Shown: positions 1 to 5,450, counted from the first letter of the stretch. The stretch is DNA of 7,200 bases from Candidatus Woesearchaeota archaeon (GCA_016177315.1 JACOVN010000055.1:1-7200), one strand, 5' to 3'. Notes: generated by a model from the letters alone, not told the origin. A program made the numbers and translations.

Positions 1-502
1 ACTTTTCAAAGAATGGAAAAACCTTGAGAAATCTGGGAAATCTTGCTAAAGGTTTTAAGAATCGCTCCATCCGCGCATACCTACTTGCCTTCCCTGCCTC
101 TTCCACTTCCCTCACAAAGCGAAAAACCTCCTTCTCTGTCGCAATGCCTTCGTGTACTATGAGAGCCGCTTCTTCTGCCCCTCGTTCCCATCGCAGCATA
201 TCCGCCAGTTCCAGGAATCCCTCGAAGAATCTAAAGACGAAGAAGAAGGGGATGGTTGCGAGGATATCCAGCCAATATTTTTTGATAAAGTTCGGAATAT
301 TCCTTACTCTGTTGTATTTGAAAGCAAGATCAACTGCAAAAAAGCCAATAACCACACCATCAAATACCTCTATCTTTTCTGTCCAAGATGCAACATTTGC
401 TGGAAAGAATATTCCCCCGATGATGAGGATAGCCAGGAGGATCAAGAGATAGGGGATGCACCGATCTACGAAAACCTCTATGCTATGCAACCATAACTGC
501 AT
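1..502 (-). CDS. voltage-sensor-domain-like membrane protein, 3' end cut by window
   Basis: A minus-strand frame starts at ATG 502 and stays open to the window edge (167 residues seen, no stop). It has a GAGGTG Shine-Dalgarno 7 nt upstream and lies 18 nt after the argS stop, so the two are probably co-transcribed. It reads as a voltage-sensor domain: S1 about residues 15-33, S2 about 46-63, S3 about 76-93. S2 holds an aromatic/acid pair (F55, D58) and S3 an Asp (D79), matching the charge-transfer centre of voltage-gated channels (Phe, Glu/Asp, Asp). An unusually long charged loop (about 94-137) leads to basic residues at three-residue spacing (K138, R141, R144, R147, K150, then R154, R157, K160), as in S4. 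No pore segment is seen before the edge. It could be a sensor-only protein or the front of a channel. Membrane topology is secure; the family call is inferred. Confidence 0.7.
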   Translation of the reverse strand, partial: MQLWLHSIEVFVDRCIPYLLILLAILIIGGIFFPANVASWTEKIEVFDGVVIGFFAVDLAFKYNRVRNIPNFIKKYWLDILATIPFFFVFRFFEGFLELADMLRWERGAEEAALIVHEGIATEKEVFRFVREVEEAGKASRYARMERFLKPLARFPRFLKVFPFFEK

Positions 503-520
503 GATGCACCTCTTGAGGGC

Positions 521-2209
521 CTACATCTCTCCCGGCGCCTCTATACCTAACAACGATAGCCCATTCTCCAGCACCTGCCGAATGCAGGAGATCAGCAATA
601 GCCTTGCATCTCTCCTCTTTTCCTCTGCCTGCAAAATAGGATGTTGGTGATAGAACTCATTGCATGCCTGAGCCAAGGAAATGAGATACTGACACAACAG
701 AGAAGGACGGTAATGCATTGCTGCAGCATGTACCGTCTCAGGGAAGGTAGCCAATGCTTTGATCAGCTGTTTCTCCTCTGGACTGTTCAATAAGGAAAAA
801 TCACCTTTCTCTGGAATTTTCTTCCCATGCTTCTTCAGAATGCTGCAGATTCTTGCATGCGCATACTGCACATAAGGGCCCGTTTCTCCTTCAAAGGCAA
901 TGCTCTCTTCTGGGTTGTACACCATATCCTTCTGCGCATCCACTTTGAGAATGAAGAAGCGCAATGCCCCATGGCCGATCTGCTTTGCTCTTTCCTTTAC
1001 TTCCTTCTCTTTCAATTCCGGGTGTCGTTTCCGTATCTCTGCTGCAGCCAGTTTCTCCATCTCCTCCAGCAAATCGTCTGCATCTACTACCCTTCCTTCC
1101 CTGCTCTTCATCCTGCCCTGGGGCAGATACACCATGCCATAACTCAAATGCAGGCACTGTTTCGCCCATGGATAGCCAAGCAACTCCAAAATCTTGAACA
1201 GCTGCTGGAAATGCAAGTTCTGTTCCGAGCCAACAAGGTAAATCGATCTATCAATCTTAAAATCCTCAAACTTCTTCTTGGCCAAATACATATCCTGCGT
1301 GATGTAGATGCTGGTTTGGTCTTTCCGCAATACCACCTTATTTGGCAGTCCATACTGTTCCAATGGCGCGAGCACAGAGCCATCTTCCTGTCTTTCGAAA
1401 ACGCCCTTTTTCAATCCTTCTTCCACCATTACTTTTGCTTTGTCAAAAAATGCACTTTCGTTGTAGGTTTTGTCAAACACCATTCCTAGCCTGCAGTAGG
1501 TCATCTCAAATCCTTGTAACGCCCATTGATTCATTTGCTTCCACAATGCTCTAACCTCTTTATCCCCCTCTTCCCATTTTCTCAGCATGGATTGCGCTTC
1601 CTGTTCCAATGCTGGCATCTCTTTGAGTTTCTGATTATACAGCACATAGAAATCACCAACAAAATGATCTGATTTCTTGTCTGGCTCCCTCCCCTTGCCA
1701 AATTTCTGGTATGCAAGCATCGATTTGCAAATGTGGATGCCTCGATCGTTATTCAGATTCACTCTGTACACTCTGTTGCCGAGAAACTCTAAAATGTTGG
1801 AAATAGACATGCCGAGAAAAATGTTTCGTAAATGGCCAAGGTGCAATGGTTTGTTGGTGTTGGGGCTGGGAAATTCTAGCAGCACCTTTTCTTTTTTTCC
1901 TTTTGTAGCACCATAGGTTCCATTCTCCTTTGTCACAGCGTGCAGAATGGCCTCTGCCATGTTTTCCTTCACAATGAAAAAATTCACATACGGCCCTTTT
2001 GCTTCAATTTTTTGGATTGGCGCTTTTGGATTCAGCTTCCCTGCCAACTCCTGGGCAATCGCTGCTGGATTTTTCTTTAGCTCTTTAGCCAAGCCAAAGC
2101 AGGGGAAGGCAAAATCCCCCATGGCCGGATTTTGGGGAATTTCCAGGGCAATTGCTCCCTTTACCTCCTTCTTCAGAATTTCTTCCACCGCTTTTCTGAA
2201 TTGCTCCAT
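521..2209 (-). CDS. argS: arginyl-tRNA synthetase (ArgRS)
   Basis: Class Ia cytosolic enzyme that charges tRNA-Arg with arginine using ATP. The 562 residues cover the whole family layout: N-terminal Add-1 domain (about 1-90, with NPAMGDFAFP at 28-37), Rossmann catalytic core with HIGH motif as HLGH (123-126) after PNTNKP, a KMSKS-equivalent loop MKSREG (367-372), and the C-terminal DALR anticodon-binding domain beginning near GPYVQYAHAR (444-453) and ending in the usual LGIEAPGEM. Start choice: the frame extends five codons further to a GTG at 2224, but a BRE/TATA (2231-2246) is centred about 27 nt upstream of ATG 2209, so the mRNA should begin at that ATG and lack a leader. The BRE overlaps the stop codon of the upstream zinc-ribbon gene. 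A membrane protein follows 18 nt downstream. Length and motifs are normal; nothing appears broken. Confidence 0.97.
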   Translation of the reverse strand: MEQFRKAVEEILKKEVKGAIALEIPQNPAMGDFAFPCFGLAKELKKNPAAIAQELAGKLNPKAPIQKIEAKGPYVNFFIVKENMAEAILHAVTKENGTYGATKGKKEKVLLEFPSPNTNKPLHLGHLRNIFLGMSISNILEFLGNRVYRVNLNNDRGIHICKSMLAYQKFGKGREPDKKSDHFVGDFYVLYNQKLKEMPALEQEAQSMLRKWEEGDKEVRALWKQMNQWALQGFEMTYCRLGMVFDKTYNESAFFDKAKVMVEEGLKKGVFERQEDGSVLAPLEQYGLPNKVVLRKDQTSIYITQDMYLAKKKFEDFKIDRSIYLVGSEQNLHFQQLFKILELLGYPWAKQCLHLSYGMVYLPQGRMKSREGRVVDADDLLEEMEKLAAAEIRKRHPELKEKEVKERAKQIGHGALRFFILKVDAQKDMVYNPEESIAFEGETGPYVQYAHARICSILKKHGKKIPEKGDFSLLNSPEEKQLIKALATFPETVHAAAMHYRPSLLCQYLISLAQACNEFYHQHPILQAEEKRRDARLLLISCIRQVLENGLSLLGIEAPGEM

Positions 2210-2230
2210 GGCAAGAAAAAGCACAAAGCT

Positions 2231-2246
2231 CTTTATATAGTTTTAC
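2231..2246 (-). promoter_or_regulatory. BRE/TATA promoter of argS
   Basis: On the minus strand this reads GTAAAACTATATAAAG, an A-rich BRE-like element followed by a strong archaeal TATA box. Its centre is about 27 nt before ATG 2209, which predicts transcription starting at or next to the start codon. The upstream part overlaps the last codon and stop of the zinc-ribbon gene (stop at 2243-2245), so argS has its own promoter despite the tight spacing. Confidence 0.75.
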
Positions 2247-2449
2247 TCCTCCTCTCGCCTCTCTTCATCCTCATCCTCTTCTGGAACCTCTTCCATTGCC
2301 TTCTTGAGATTCTTTGCTTGTTCATCCGCAGGAACGAGCAGAGACACATCTCCAAAATGCTCTTCAGCACAGCCCTGGCAGTAGTATTCAGAACTTCCCT
2401 TGACCCAGAACATGGCCTCTTGGCTGCAGATGGTGCACTTCTTTCCCAT
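2243..2449 (-). CDS. small zinc-ribbon protein with acidic tail
   Basis: 68-residue soluble protein. Two CxxC knuckles (C5/C8 and C24/C27, with H32 just after) form a zinc-ribbon pattern in residues 5-32. A linker follows, then a tail from about residue 53 made almost entirely of Glu, Asp and Arg. The fold suggests structural zinc and perhaps nucleic-acid or protein contact, but no specific function can be named. Start choice: the frame is open upstream to an ATG at 2605, but the extra 52 residues come from AT-rich, repeat-bearing DNA and are rich in Lys/Phe/Asn. A BRE/TATA centred near 2477 is about 28 nt before ATG 2449, which supports a leaderless start there. It lies upstream of argS on the same strand (33 nt gap) but argS has its own promoter. 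Small zinc ribbons of this type are common in DPANN archaea, from general knowledge. Confidence 0.75.
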   Translation of the reverse strand: MGKKCTICSQEAMFWVKGSSEYYCQGCAEEHFGDVSLLVPADEQAKNLKKAMEEVPEEDEDEERREEE

Positions 2450-2456
2450 GGATATT

Positions 2457-2600
2457 GGAAAATTGCCAATGTTTTTTAAAAAGCTTTCGCCCAGGATGGC
2501 AGAAAATTTCCAAGATTTTTGAAAATTTTTCTGTTTTTCACCAACGAATCGGAAATATTCCATTGAAGGATGAATATTTTTCAATGTTTTTGGAAAAATT
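2457..2600. repeat. three degenerate AT-rich direct repeats
   Basis: Three similar stretches on the plus strand begin near 2458, 2502 and 2572. All follow the pattern GAAAATTTCCAATGTTTTTGGAAA with several mismatches each (GAAAATTGCCAATGTTTTTT, GAAAATTTCCAAGATTTTTG, GAATATTTTTCAATGTTTTT). Starts are about 44 and 70 bp apart. They fill most of the gap upstream of the zinc-ribbon gene, and the first overlaps its TATA box. They could be binding sites for a regulator or chance similarity in AT-rich DNA. Confidence 0.35.
2472..2489 (-). promoter_or_regulatory. BRE/TATA promoter of the zinc-ribbon gene
   Basis: The minus strand reads CGAAAGCTTTTTAAAAAA: a BRE-like CGAAAG joined to an AT-rich TATA element, centred about 28 nt before ATG 2449. 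The spacing predicts a leaderless transcript. The TATA box coincides with one copy of the degenerate repeats in this intergenic region. Confidence 0.55.
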
Positions 2601-2661
2601 CTCATTTTTTCTCAGATAAACATATGTACCACTTTCTCCCTTGTGTGTGCATAGGAATCGA

Positions 2662-2700
2662 AGCCCAATCCAGGGCTCTGGATTATCATCATCGGAGGTG
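2662..2700 (+). promoter_or_regulatory. leader with two competing hairpins and a strong Shine-Dalgarno
   Basis: A perfect 7-bp inverted repeat, AATCCAG/CTGGATT, lies at 2667-2684 with a four-base loop. A second possible stem, AGCCC/GGGCT (2662-2666 with 2673-2677), uses some of the same bases, so the two exclude each other. The ribosome binding site GGAGGTG follows at 2694-2700, 6 nt before ATG 2707, and is what fixes that start. The inverted repeat could be a protein operator or an RNA structure affecting translation. The structure is seen; regulation is inferred. Confidence 0.4.
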
Positions 2701-2706
2701 GAGCGA

Positions 2707-2907
2707 ATGGTAAGGTATAGCATAGGAAGAAGAAGTTATCAGGGAAGTCAGAGCCGAAAGCGAAGGCCTGCGCCGAGAGATATGGTAGAATTCAGCTGCA
2801 CGACAAGGAAGTACCGGGATACTGTTGGCATTCTCTTTCCAAGGGGAATTGTCAAGCGAGCAGGCTTGCAAGCTGGAAGGAAGGTGAGGATTAGTCTGGA
2901 AGTCTAA
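2707..2907 (+). CDS. 66-residue basic protein with AbrB/MazE-like C-terminal hairpin
   Basis: Small, strongly basic protein. Residues 1-30 are rich in Arg, Ser and Gln with no recognisable fold. The C-terminal segment from about residue 40 (VGILFPRGIVKRAGLQAGRK and on) matches the shape of the AbrB/MazE/SpoVT swapped-hairpin unit: a strand, IPk-like turn, short helix ending in a Gly-Leu, then Gly-basic-x-V-x-I. In that superfamily such units dimerise and bind DNA, often as antitoxins or self-regulating repressors; the assignment here is tentative. No toxin gene is recognisable nearby. Start choice: ATG 2707 has GGAGGTG 6 nt upstream; a 22-codon extension to 2641 would read through the leader hairpin and is unlikely. 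The stop codon lies inside a 9-bp inverted repeat. Confidence 0.6.
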   Translation: MVRYSIGRRSYQGSQSRKRRPAPRDMVEFSCTTRKYRDTVGILFPRGIVKRAGLQAGRKVRISLEV

Positions 2908-2929
2908 TCCTCTCAAGCAATAAATTTTT
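2886..2929 (+). terminator. hairpin plus T-run at the end of the AbrB-like gene
   Basis: A perfect 9-bp inverted repeat, GAGGATTAG/CTAATCCTC (2886-2894 with 2904-2912), is separated by a 9-base loop and spans the stop codon (2905-2907). A run of five T follows at 2925-2929. This could end transcription before the next gene pair. However, archaeal termination depends mainly on T-runs, so the hairpin may instead be an operator or a stability element. Confidence 0.4.
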
Positions 2930-2966
2930 ATAGAACTTTTTGTTATGACTATCAAAAAGGAGGATC
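2922..2966 (+). promoter_or_regulatory. TATA box and Shine-Dalgarno of the membrane-protein pair
   Basis: A TATA-like AATTTTTATAG lies at 2922-2932, giving an expected transcript start around 2953-2956. The ribosome binding site AAGGAGGATC (2957-2966) follows, 4 nt before ATG 2971. The two small membrane-protein genes therefore appear to have their own promoter with a short leader carrying a strong Shine-Dalgarno. Confidence 0.5.
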
Positions 2967-2970
2967 CTAC

Positions 2971-3174
2971 ATGCAACAGGATGCTTATATAAAAATACCC
3001 AATTCTGTAAAAACGGGTTTTGGCATATCTTTTTCTCTTTTTGGTGGACTATTAATGGTGACACTTTTGACAAAATATGAAACCACTTTGTTCTCGCAAT
3101 ATTTTTGGTATCTCCTCTTGGCCATTGCGTGCTTTGGCATAGGTATGGCACTTTTTAGTGAGGGAATAAAATGA
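2971..3174 (+). CDS. small two-helix membrane protein, first of a coupled pair
   Basis: 67-residue protein of no family I recognise. A short polar N-terminus precedes TM1 (about 15-34, rich in Gly, Phe and Leu), a short charged turn (KYE near 35-37) and TM2 (about 44-63), with a SEGIK tail. It is probably an inner-membrane hairpin. A strong Shine-Dalgarno supports ATG 2971. Its TGA overlaps the ATG of the next gene in an ATGA junction, so the two are translationally coupled and probably made in fixed proportion, perhaps as partners. Hand counting gives about 36% GC over 2941-3420, against about 45-53% in sampled argS lines, which hints at recent acquisition. Confidence 0.75.
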   Translation: MQQDAYIKIPNSVKTGFGISFSLFGGLLMVTLLTKYETTLFSQYFWYLLLAIACFGIGMALFSEGIK

Positions 3175-3416
3175 ACGAAAAAGAATTCAAGAAAAATAGA
3201 TTGGACATAGAATATAAATTTGAGGCGCAGAAAGCTCATATTTACCTAACTTTAGGTACTATTACTGCTGTTAGCTTTCTTGGGGTAATGCTAGTACAGA
3301 AAATGGTTCTGTTGGGAGTTTGGACAGGTATTGCTATCATTGGTTATGCTTCCATTATGTACCGTCAATCCCAAAAGCGAATGCAAGAAATTCTTCAGGC
3401 AATAGAACAATTATAA
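3171..3416 (+). CDS. small two-helix membrane protein with charged ends, second of a coupled pair
   Basis: 81-residue protein of no family I recognise. A highly charged N-terminal helix (about 1-23, with many Lys and Glu) leads into TM1 (about 24-43), a short turn with Lys44, TM2 (about 46-64) and a C-terminal amphipathic helix (about 65-81). This places both ends on the same side of the membrane, probably the cytoplasm given their positive charge near the membrane. The start ATG overlaps the preceding stop by 4 nt (ATGA), with GAGGG about 8 nt upstream. It ends 8 bp before the convergent CuA lipoprotein gene. Like its partner, it is AT-rich. Pairing of two tiny membrane proteins suggests a complex, but no function can be assigned. 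Confidence 0.75.
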   Translation: MNEKEFKKNRLDIEYKFEAQKAHIYLTLGTITAVSFLGVMLVQKMVLLGVWTGIAIIGYASIMYRQSQKRMQEILQAIEQL

Positions 3417-3424
3417 CTTCCCCA

Positions 3425-3874
3425 TTATTCAACCACCAACTTCCCCTTCATCCCTTTATGCCCAGTCCCGCAGTAGACCGAGCAGAACACATCAAACGTG
3501 CCTGTTTTGTCCGCAGTGAATTCTATTACTACCTCTTGTCCTGGAGGCAAGGGTTTATTGATGCCAAAGGCCGGGATAGCAAAGCCATGCTCCACATCCA
3601 TACTTGTGATTTTCAGAATGACTCTGTCTCCTTTCTTTACCCTAATAGGATCTGGGCTGAAGGAGAATCGCTTCGCAATGACGGAAATTTCCACTGGAGC
3701 TTGTGTTGTTGGGGCTTCTGCAGGAAGCACTACACTGTCCTGCTCTTGTGCAAGAGCCTCTGGAACGCTCGGTGCTGGAGCCTGCATGGGTTCCTGTTGT
3801 TGCTCTGCCTGACAAGCAAGCAAGGTCAAGGAAAGGACAAGCAAAAGCCATATCATTCTTATGATTGTTTTCAT
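3425..3874 (-). CDS. CuA-type cupredoxin lipoprotein (COX2-like soluble domain)
   Basis: 149 residues. A signal peptide ends in a lipobox (LLAC, C21), so the protein should be lipid-anchored outside the membrane. A Gln/Pro/Ala/Glu linker (about 22-60) leads to a cupredoxin beta-barrel (about 61-149). The binuclear copper ligands of the CuA family (COX2, N2O reductase) are all there: H96 in DVEHGF, C131, C135, H139 and M142 in CSVYCGTGHKGM. The Glu usually between the two Cys is Val; it contributes only a backbone carbonyl in known CuA sites, so this need not matter. Unlike COX2 it has no two-helix membrane hairpin. It is probably an electron carrier or copper protein. It lies 12 nt after the ZIP-like gene in one operon, with GAGGCGG before ATG 3874. 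No oxidase subunit I or N2O reductase catalytic domain is nearby. Confidence 0.85.
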   Translation of the reverse strand: MKTIIRMIWLLLVLSLTLLACQAEQQQEPMQAPAPSVPEALAQEQDSVVLPAEAPTTQAPVEISVIAKRFSFSPDPIRVKKGDRVILKITSMDVEHGFAIPAFGINKPLPPGQEVVIEFTADKTGTFDVFCSVYCGTGHKGMKGKLVVE

Positions 3875-3886
3875 GGTACCGCCTCT

Positions 3887-4615
3887 TCACCACGATGTCA
3901 TGATCAGGAGAGCATAGAGAATAACCCCCAGTATAAAAAATTTTGGATTCCCTTCTCTCTCCTTAGGGAAGGAATCCTTGATGATGAGGAACAAGAGGGC
4001 TCCAGCAATAATTCCGAGCAATGCAAAGGTGATGGAGGCAGGGAGCATGTACACCTTGGCAAGAAGCGCTCCATATATAGGGGCAGCGGCAAAGAACAGT
4101 TTGGTAAGCCTTCCTTCCTGGAGGTCCTTCAACAGCTTTTTCTCCTCGTTGTTCTTCTCCGGATGGCGACCGATCTGATGTATCCTGTGCATGGTGATGC
4201 TGCTGATGCTTCCGTGCAGCAAAATGGGGATGAAGAAGAGGAATGCATGCAATCCATTTCCTGCAGAAAGCTGGATCAAGAGAATGCCAATAATGAAATG
4301 GTAGATAAAAAGGGAAGCACCATGCAATTTTACTAAATCCTCCAGCAAGAGCTGCCTTGCAGCGTGCTGGTAAATGTGTTTCTCCGATAAATAGAGCGTG
4401 ACAAAGCCCAGCAAAACAAAGGAGAAGAGGAATTTGTTCAAATGGGTGACGCCGCTATAGAGCTCTGGGAAGAGCTGGAGGAACAGGTAGGTGATGGAAA
4501 TGCCTGCTGCAAAACTGATGATTCTGCCTTCATGCGGCGAGCATCGAAGGCAAAACCGGTCGCTCCAGAAGGAAATAACGCTCAATAATATGGCCAGGAG
4601 GAATGGAATCAGCAT
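3887..4615 (-). CDS. divergent ZIP-family-like membrane protein
   Basis: 242 residues, about seven to eight transmembrane helices. The outline follows ZIP metal transporters: TM1 at the N-terminus, SFAAGISITYLFLQLFPE (34-51) resembling the ZIP TM2 pattern of AG followed by lPE, a His/Lys-bearing loop, then a C-terminal part with a plGall-like helix (about 173-190), an aGall helix ending in an acidic-FP motif (about 199-217) and a final helix. The TM4/TM5 metal site of classical ZIPs (HxxxDG and HExP) is degraded: the equivalent stretches read HFIIG (106-110) and HGSISS (134-139), with extra His at 143, 146 and 151. It may bind another metal, or not transport at all. ATG 4615 has GAGGT upstream and its own TATA (4652-4660). 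It heads an operon with the CuA lipoprotein. Membrane protein is certain; ZIP kinship is probable. Confidence 0.6.
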   Translation of the reverse strand: MLIPFLLAILLSVISFWSDRFCLRCSPHEGRIISFAAGISITYLFLQLFPELYSGVTHLNKFLFSFVLLGFVTLYLSEKHIYQHAARQLLLEDLVKLHGASLFIYHFIIGILLIQLSAGNGLHAFLFFIPILLHGSISSITMHRIHQIGRHPEKNNEEKKLLKDLQEGRLTKLFFAAAPIYGALLAKVYMLPASITFALLGIIAGALLFLIIKDSFPKEREGNPKFFILGVILYALLIMTSW

Positions 4616-4651
4616 AGCGTACCTCTTTTTTTCTTCTCTTCGGAGAACTGA

Positions 4652-4670
4652 GTTTTTAAATCTTTCTTTC
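4652..4670 (-). promoter_or_regulatory. BRE/TATA promoter of the ZIP-like/CuA operon
   Basis: The minus strand reads GAAAGAAAGATTTAAAAAC, a purine-rich BRE-like run and a TATA box centred near 4656. Transcription should start near 4629, leaving a leader of about 14 nt with GAGGT before ATG 4615. It sits just past the stop of the inositol monophosphatase gene (4674-4676), so the two operons are transcribed separately. Its GAAAGATTTAAA core resembles the promoter of the large lipoprotein gene. Confidence 0.6.
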
Positions 4671-4673
4671 GTA

Positions 4674-5450
4674 TCATGGCTGGAGTAGTTTCCTCAGCGT
4701 TTCGTAGAGCTGCGGATTGCTCACTAAAATATCCTCGGTAGCGACGGTGAAAGGCTTTCCAGCAAAATCTGTTACCTTGCAGCCAGCTTCTTGGGCAATG
4801 ACGGCTCCGGCAGCAACATCATGGGGGTGAGTGTTGGTCATGTAAAAGGCATCGATTCTTCCTGCTGCGACATAGGCAAGCTCCAATGCAGCAGAGCCGA
4901 ACTGCCGCACTCTGTTGGTGATGAGCTTCAGCTTTTGATACAGTTGCAAGGCACGCAGGACATTCTCTCTTCCTCTGGTATGACAGAAGCCAATGATAGC
5001 TTTATCTATCGCTGCCTGCTTCGATGCAGCAATCCTCTTGCCGTTCATCCATACTCCACAGCCTTTCTCTGCATAGAATAATTCTTTTGTATAGGGATTG
5101 TAGACAACACCCAGGATGGGTTCTTCTTGGTATGCCAATCCGATGGAGACATTGAAGAAAGGATTCTGCATGACAAAATTAGACGTTCCATCTAAAGGGT
5201 CGATGAGCCAGCAATAGGGTGATGCAGTTTCTTCTGTTCCGGATTCTTCTGCAATGATACTATATTCTGGAAATGCCTTCTTCAGAATGCTCAAGATTCG
5301 CTTCTCGGATTGCTGGTCTGCCTCTGTCACGGTCTCATTTTCTGCCTTGTATTGGATGTTCTTCAATCTCCCATAGTGCTGCATGAGGATTTTTCCTGCT
5401 TCCTGTGCTGCTTGCAAGGCTGCCTGTAATTGCTTGCTTTTCTGAGGCAT
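4674..5450 (-). CDS. suhB: inositol monophosphatase / archaeal fructose-1,6-bisphosphatase family enzyme
   Basis: 258 residues, the normal size for this Mg2+-dependent sugar-phosphate phosphatase family. Metal and catalytic motifs are complete: E68 in AEES, D84 and D87 in WLIDPLDGTSNF (81-92), and D211 in HPHDVAAGA (208-216), where the family usually has WDxAAG. Archaeal members often hydrolyse both inositol-1-phosphate and fructose-1,6-bisphosphate, so the role could be gluconeogenesis or inositol-lipid synthesis; the sequence alone does not decide. Start choice: the frame runs five codons further to a TTG at 5465, but ATG 5450 is about 26 nt from a TATA-like TTTTTTATAC (5471-5480) and about 40 nt from a stronger TTTATAAAG (5486-5494), so either promoter excludes or disfavours the TTG. 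It is a single-gene unit; the next operon has its own promoter. Confidence 0.93.
   Translation of the reverse strand: MPQKSKQLQAALQAAQEAGKILMQHYGRLKNIQYKAENETVTEADQQSEKRILSILKKAFPEYSIIAEESGTEETASPYCWLIDPLDGTSNFVMQNPFFNVSIGLAYQEEPILGVVYNPYTKELFYAEKGCGVWMNGKRIAASKQAAIDKAIIGFCHTRGRENVLRALQLYQKLKLITNRVRQFGSAALELAYVAAGRIDAFYMTNTHPHDVAAGAVIAQEAGCKVTDFAGKPFTVATEDILVSNPQLYETLRKLLQP

Larger units (their letters stand above)
2450..2706. other. divergent intergenic region
   Basis: This 257-bp gap separates the minus-strand zinc-ribbon gene from the plus-strand 66-residue gene and is the largest non-coding stretch in the window. It holds the zinc-ribbon promoter (2472-2489), three degenerate AT-rich repeats, a weak TATA-like stretch near 2616-2626 (AAACATATG), and a hairpin plus Shine-Dalgarno just before the plus-strand gene. 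No tRNA or clear structured RNA was found. Confidence 0.6.

Noticed and set aside
24..452. Plus-strand open frame of 142 codons at the left edge
   Set aside because: It is antisense to the voltage-sensor-like gene, whose minus-strand translation has clear membrane helices and an S4 pattern. The plus-strand product is low-complexity Ser/Arg/Lys.
827..1489. Plus-strand open frame of 220 codons inside argS
   Set aside because: Antisense to the catalytic and anticodon-binding parts of a complete ArgRS, with no start signal.
2450..2605. N-terminal extension of the zinc-ribbon protein to ATG 2605
   Set aside because: The extra codons come from the AT-rich repeat region and contain the gene's own TATA box; the promoter spacing fits ATG 2449.
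2651..2666. B-box/T-loop-like sequence (minus strand GGGCTTCGATTCC), possible tRNA
   Set aside because: The T-stem does not pair (C opposite C at its base), and no acceptor, D or anticodon arm can be drawn upstream.
2612..2692. Minus-strand box C (ATGATGA) and box D (CTGA), possible C/D guide RNA
   Set aside because: No internal D' and C' boxes at usual spacing, and the 80-nt length is long for an archaeal C/D RNA; the motifs are short enough to occur by chance.
3320..4336. Long plus-strand open frame of 338 codons
   Set aside because: It lies opposite the CuA lipoprotein and ZIP-like genes, both of which have motifs, ribosome binding sites and promoters. Its product is a motif-free mix rich in Ser, Cys and His, typical of antisense reading.
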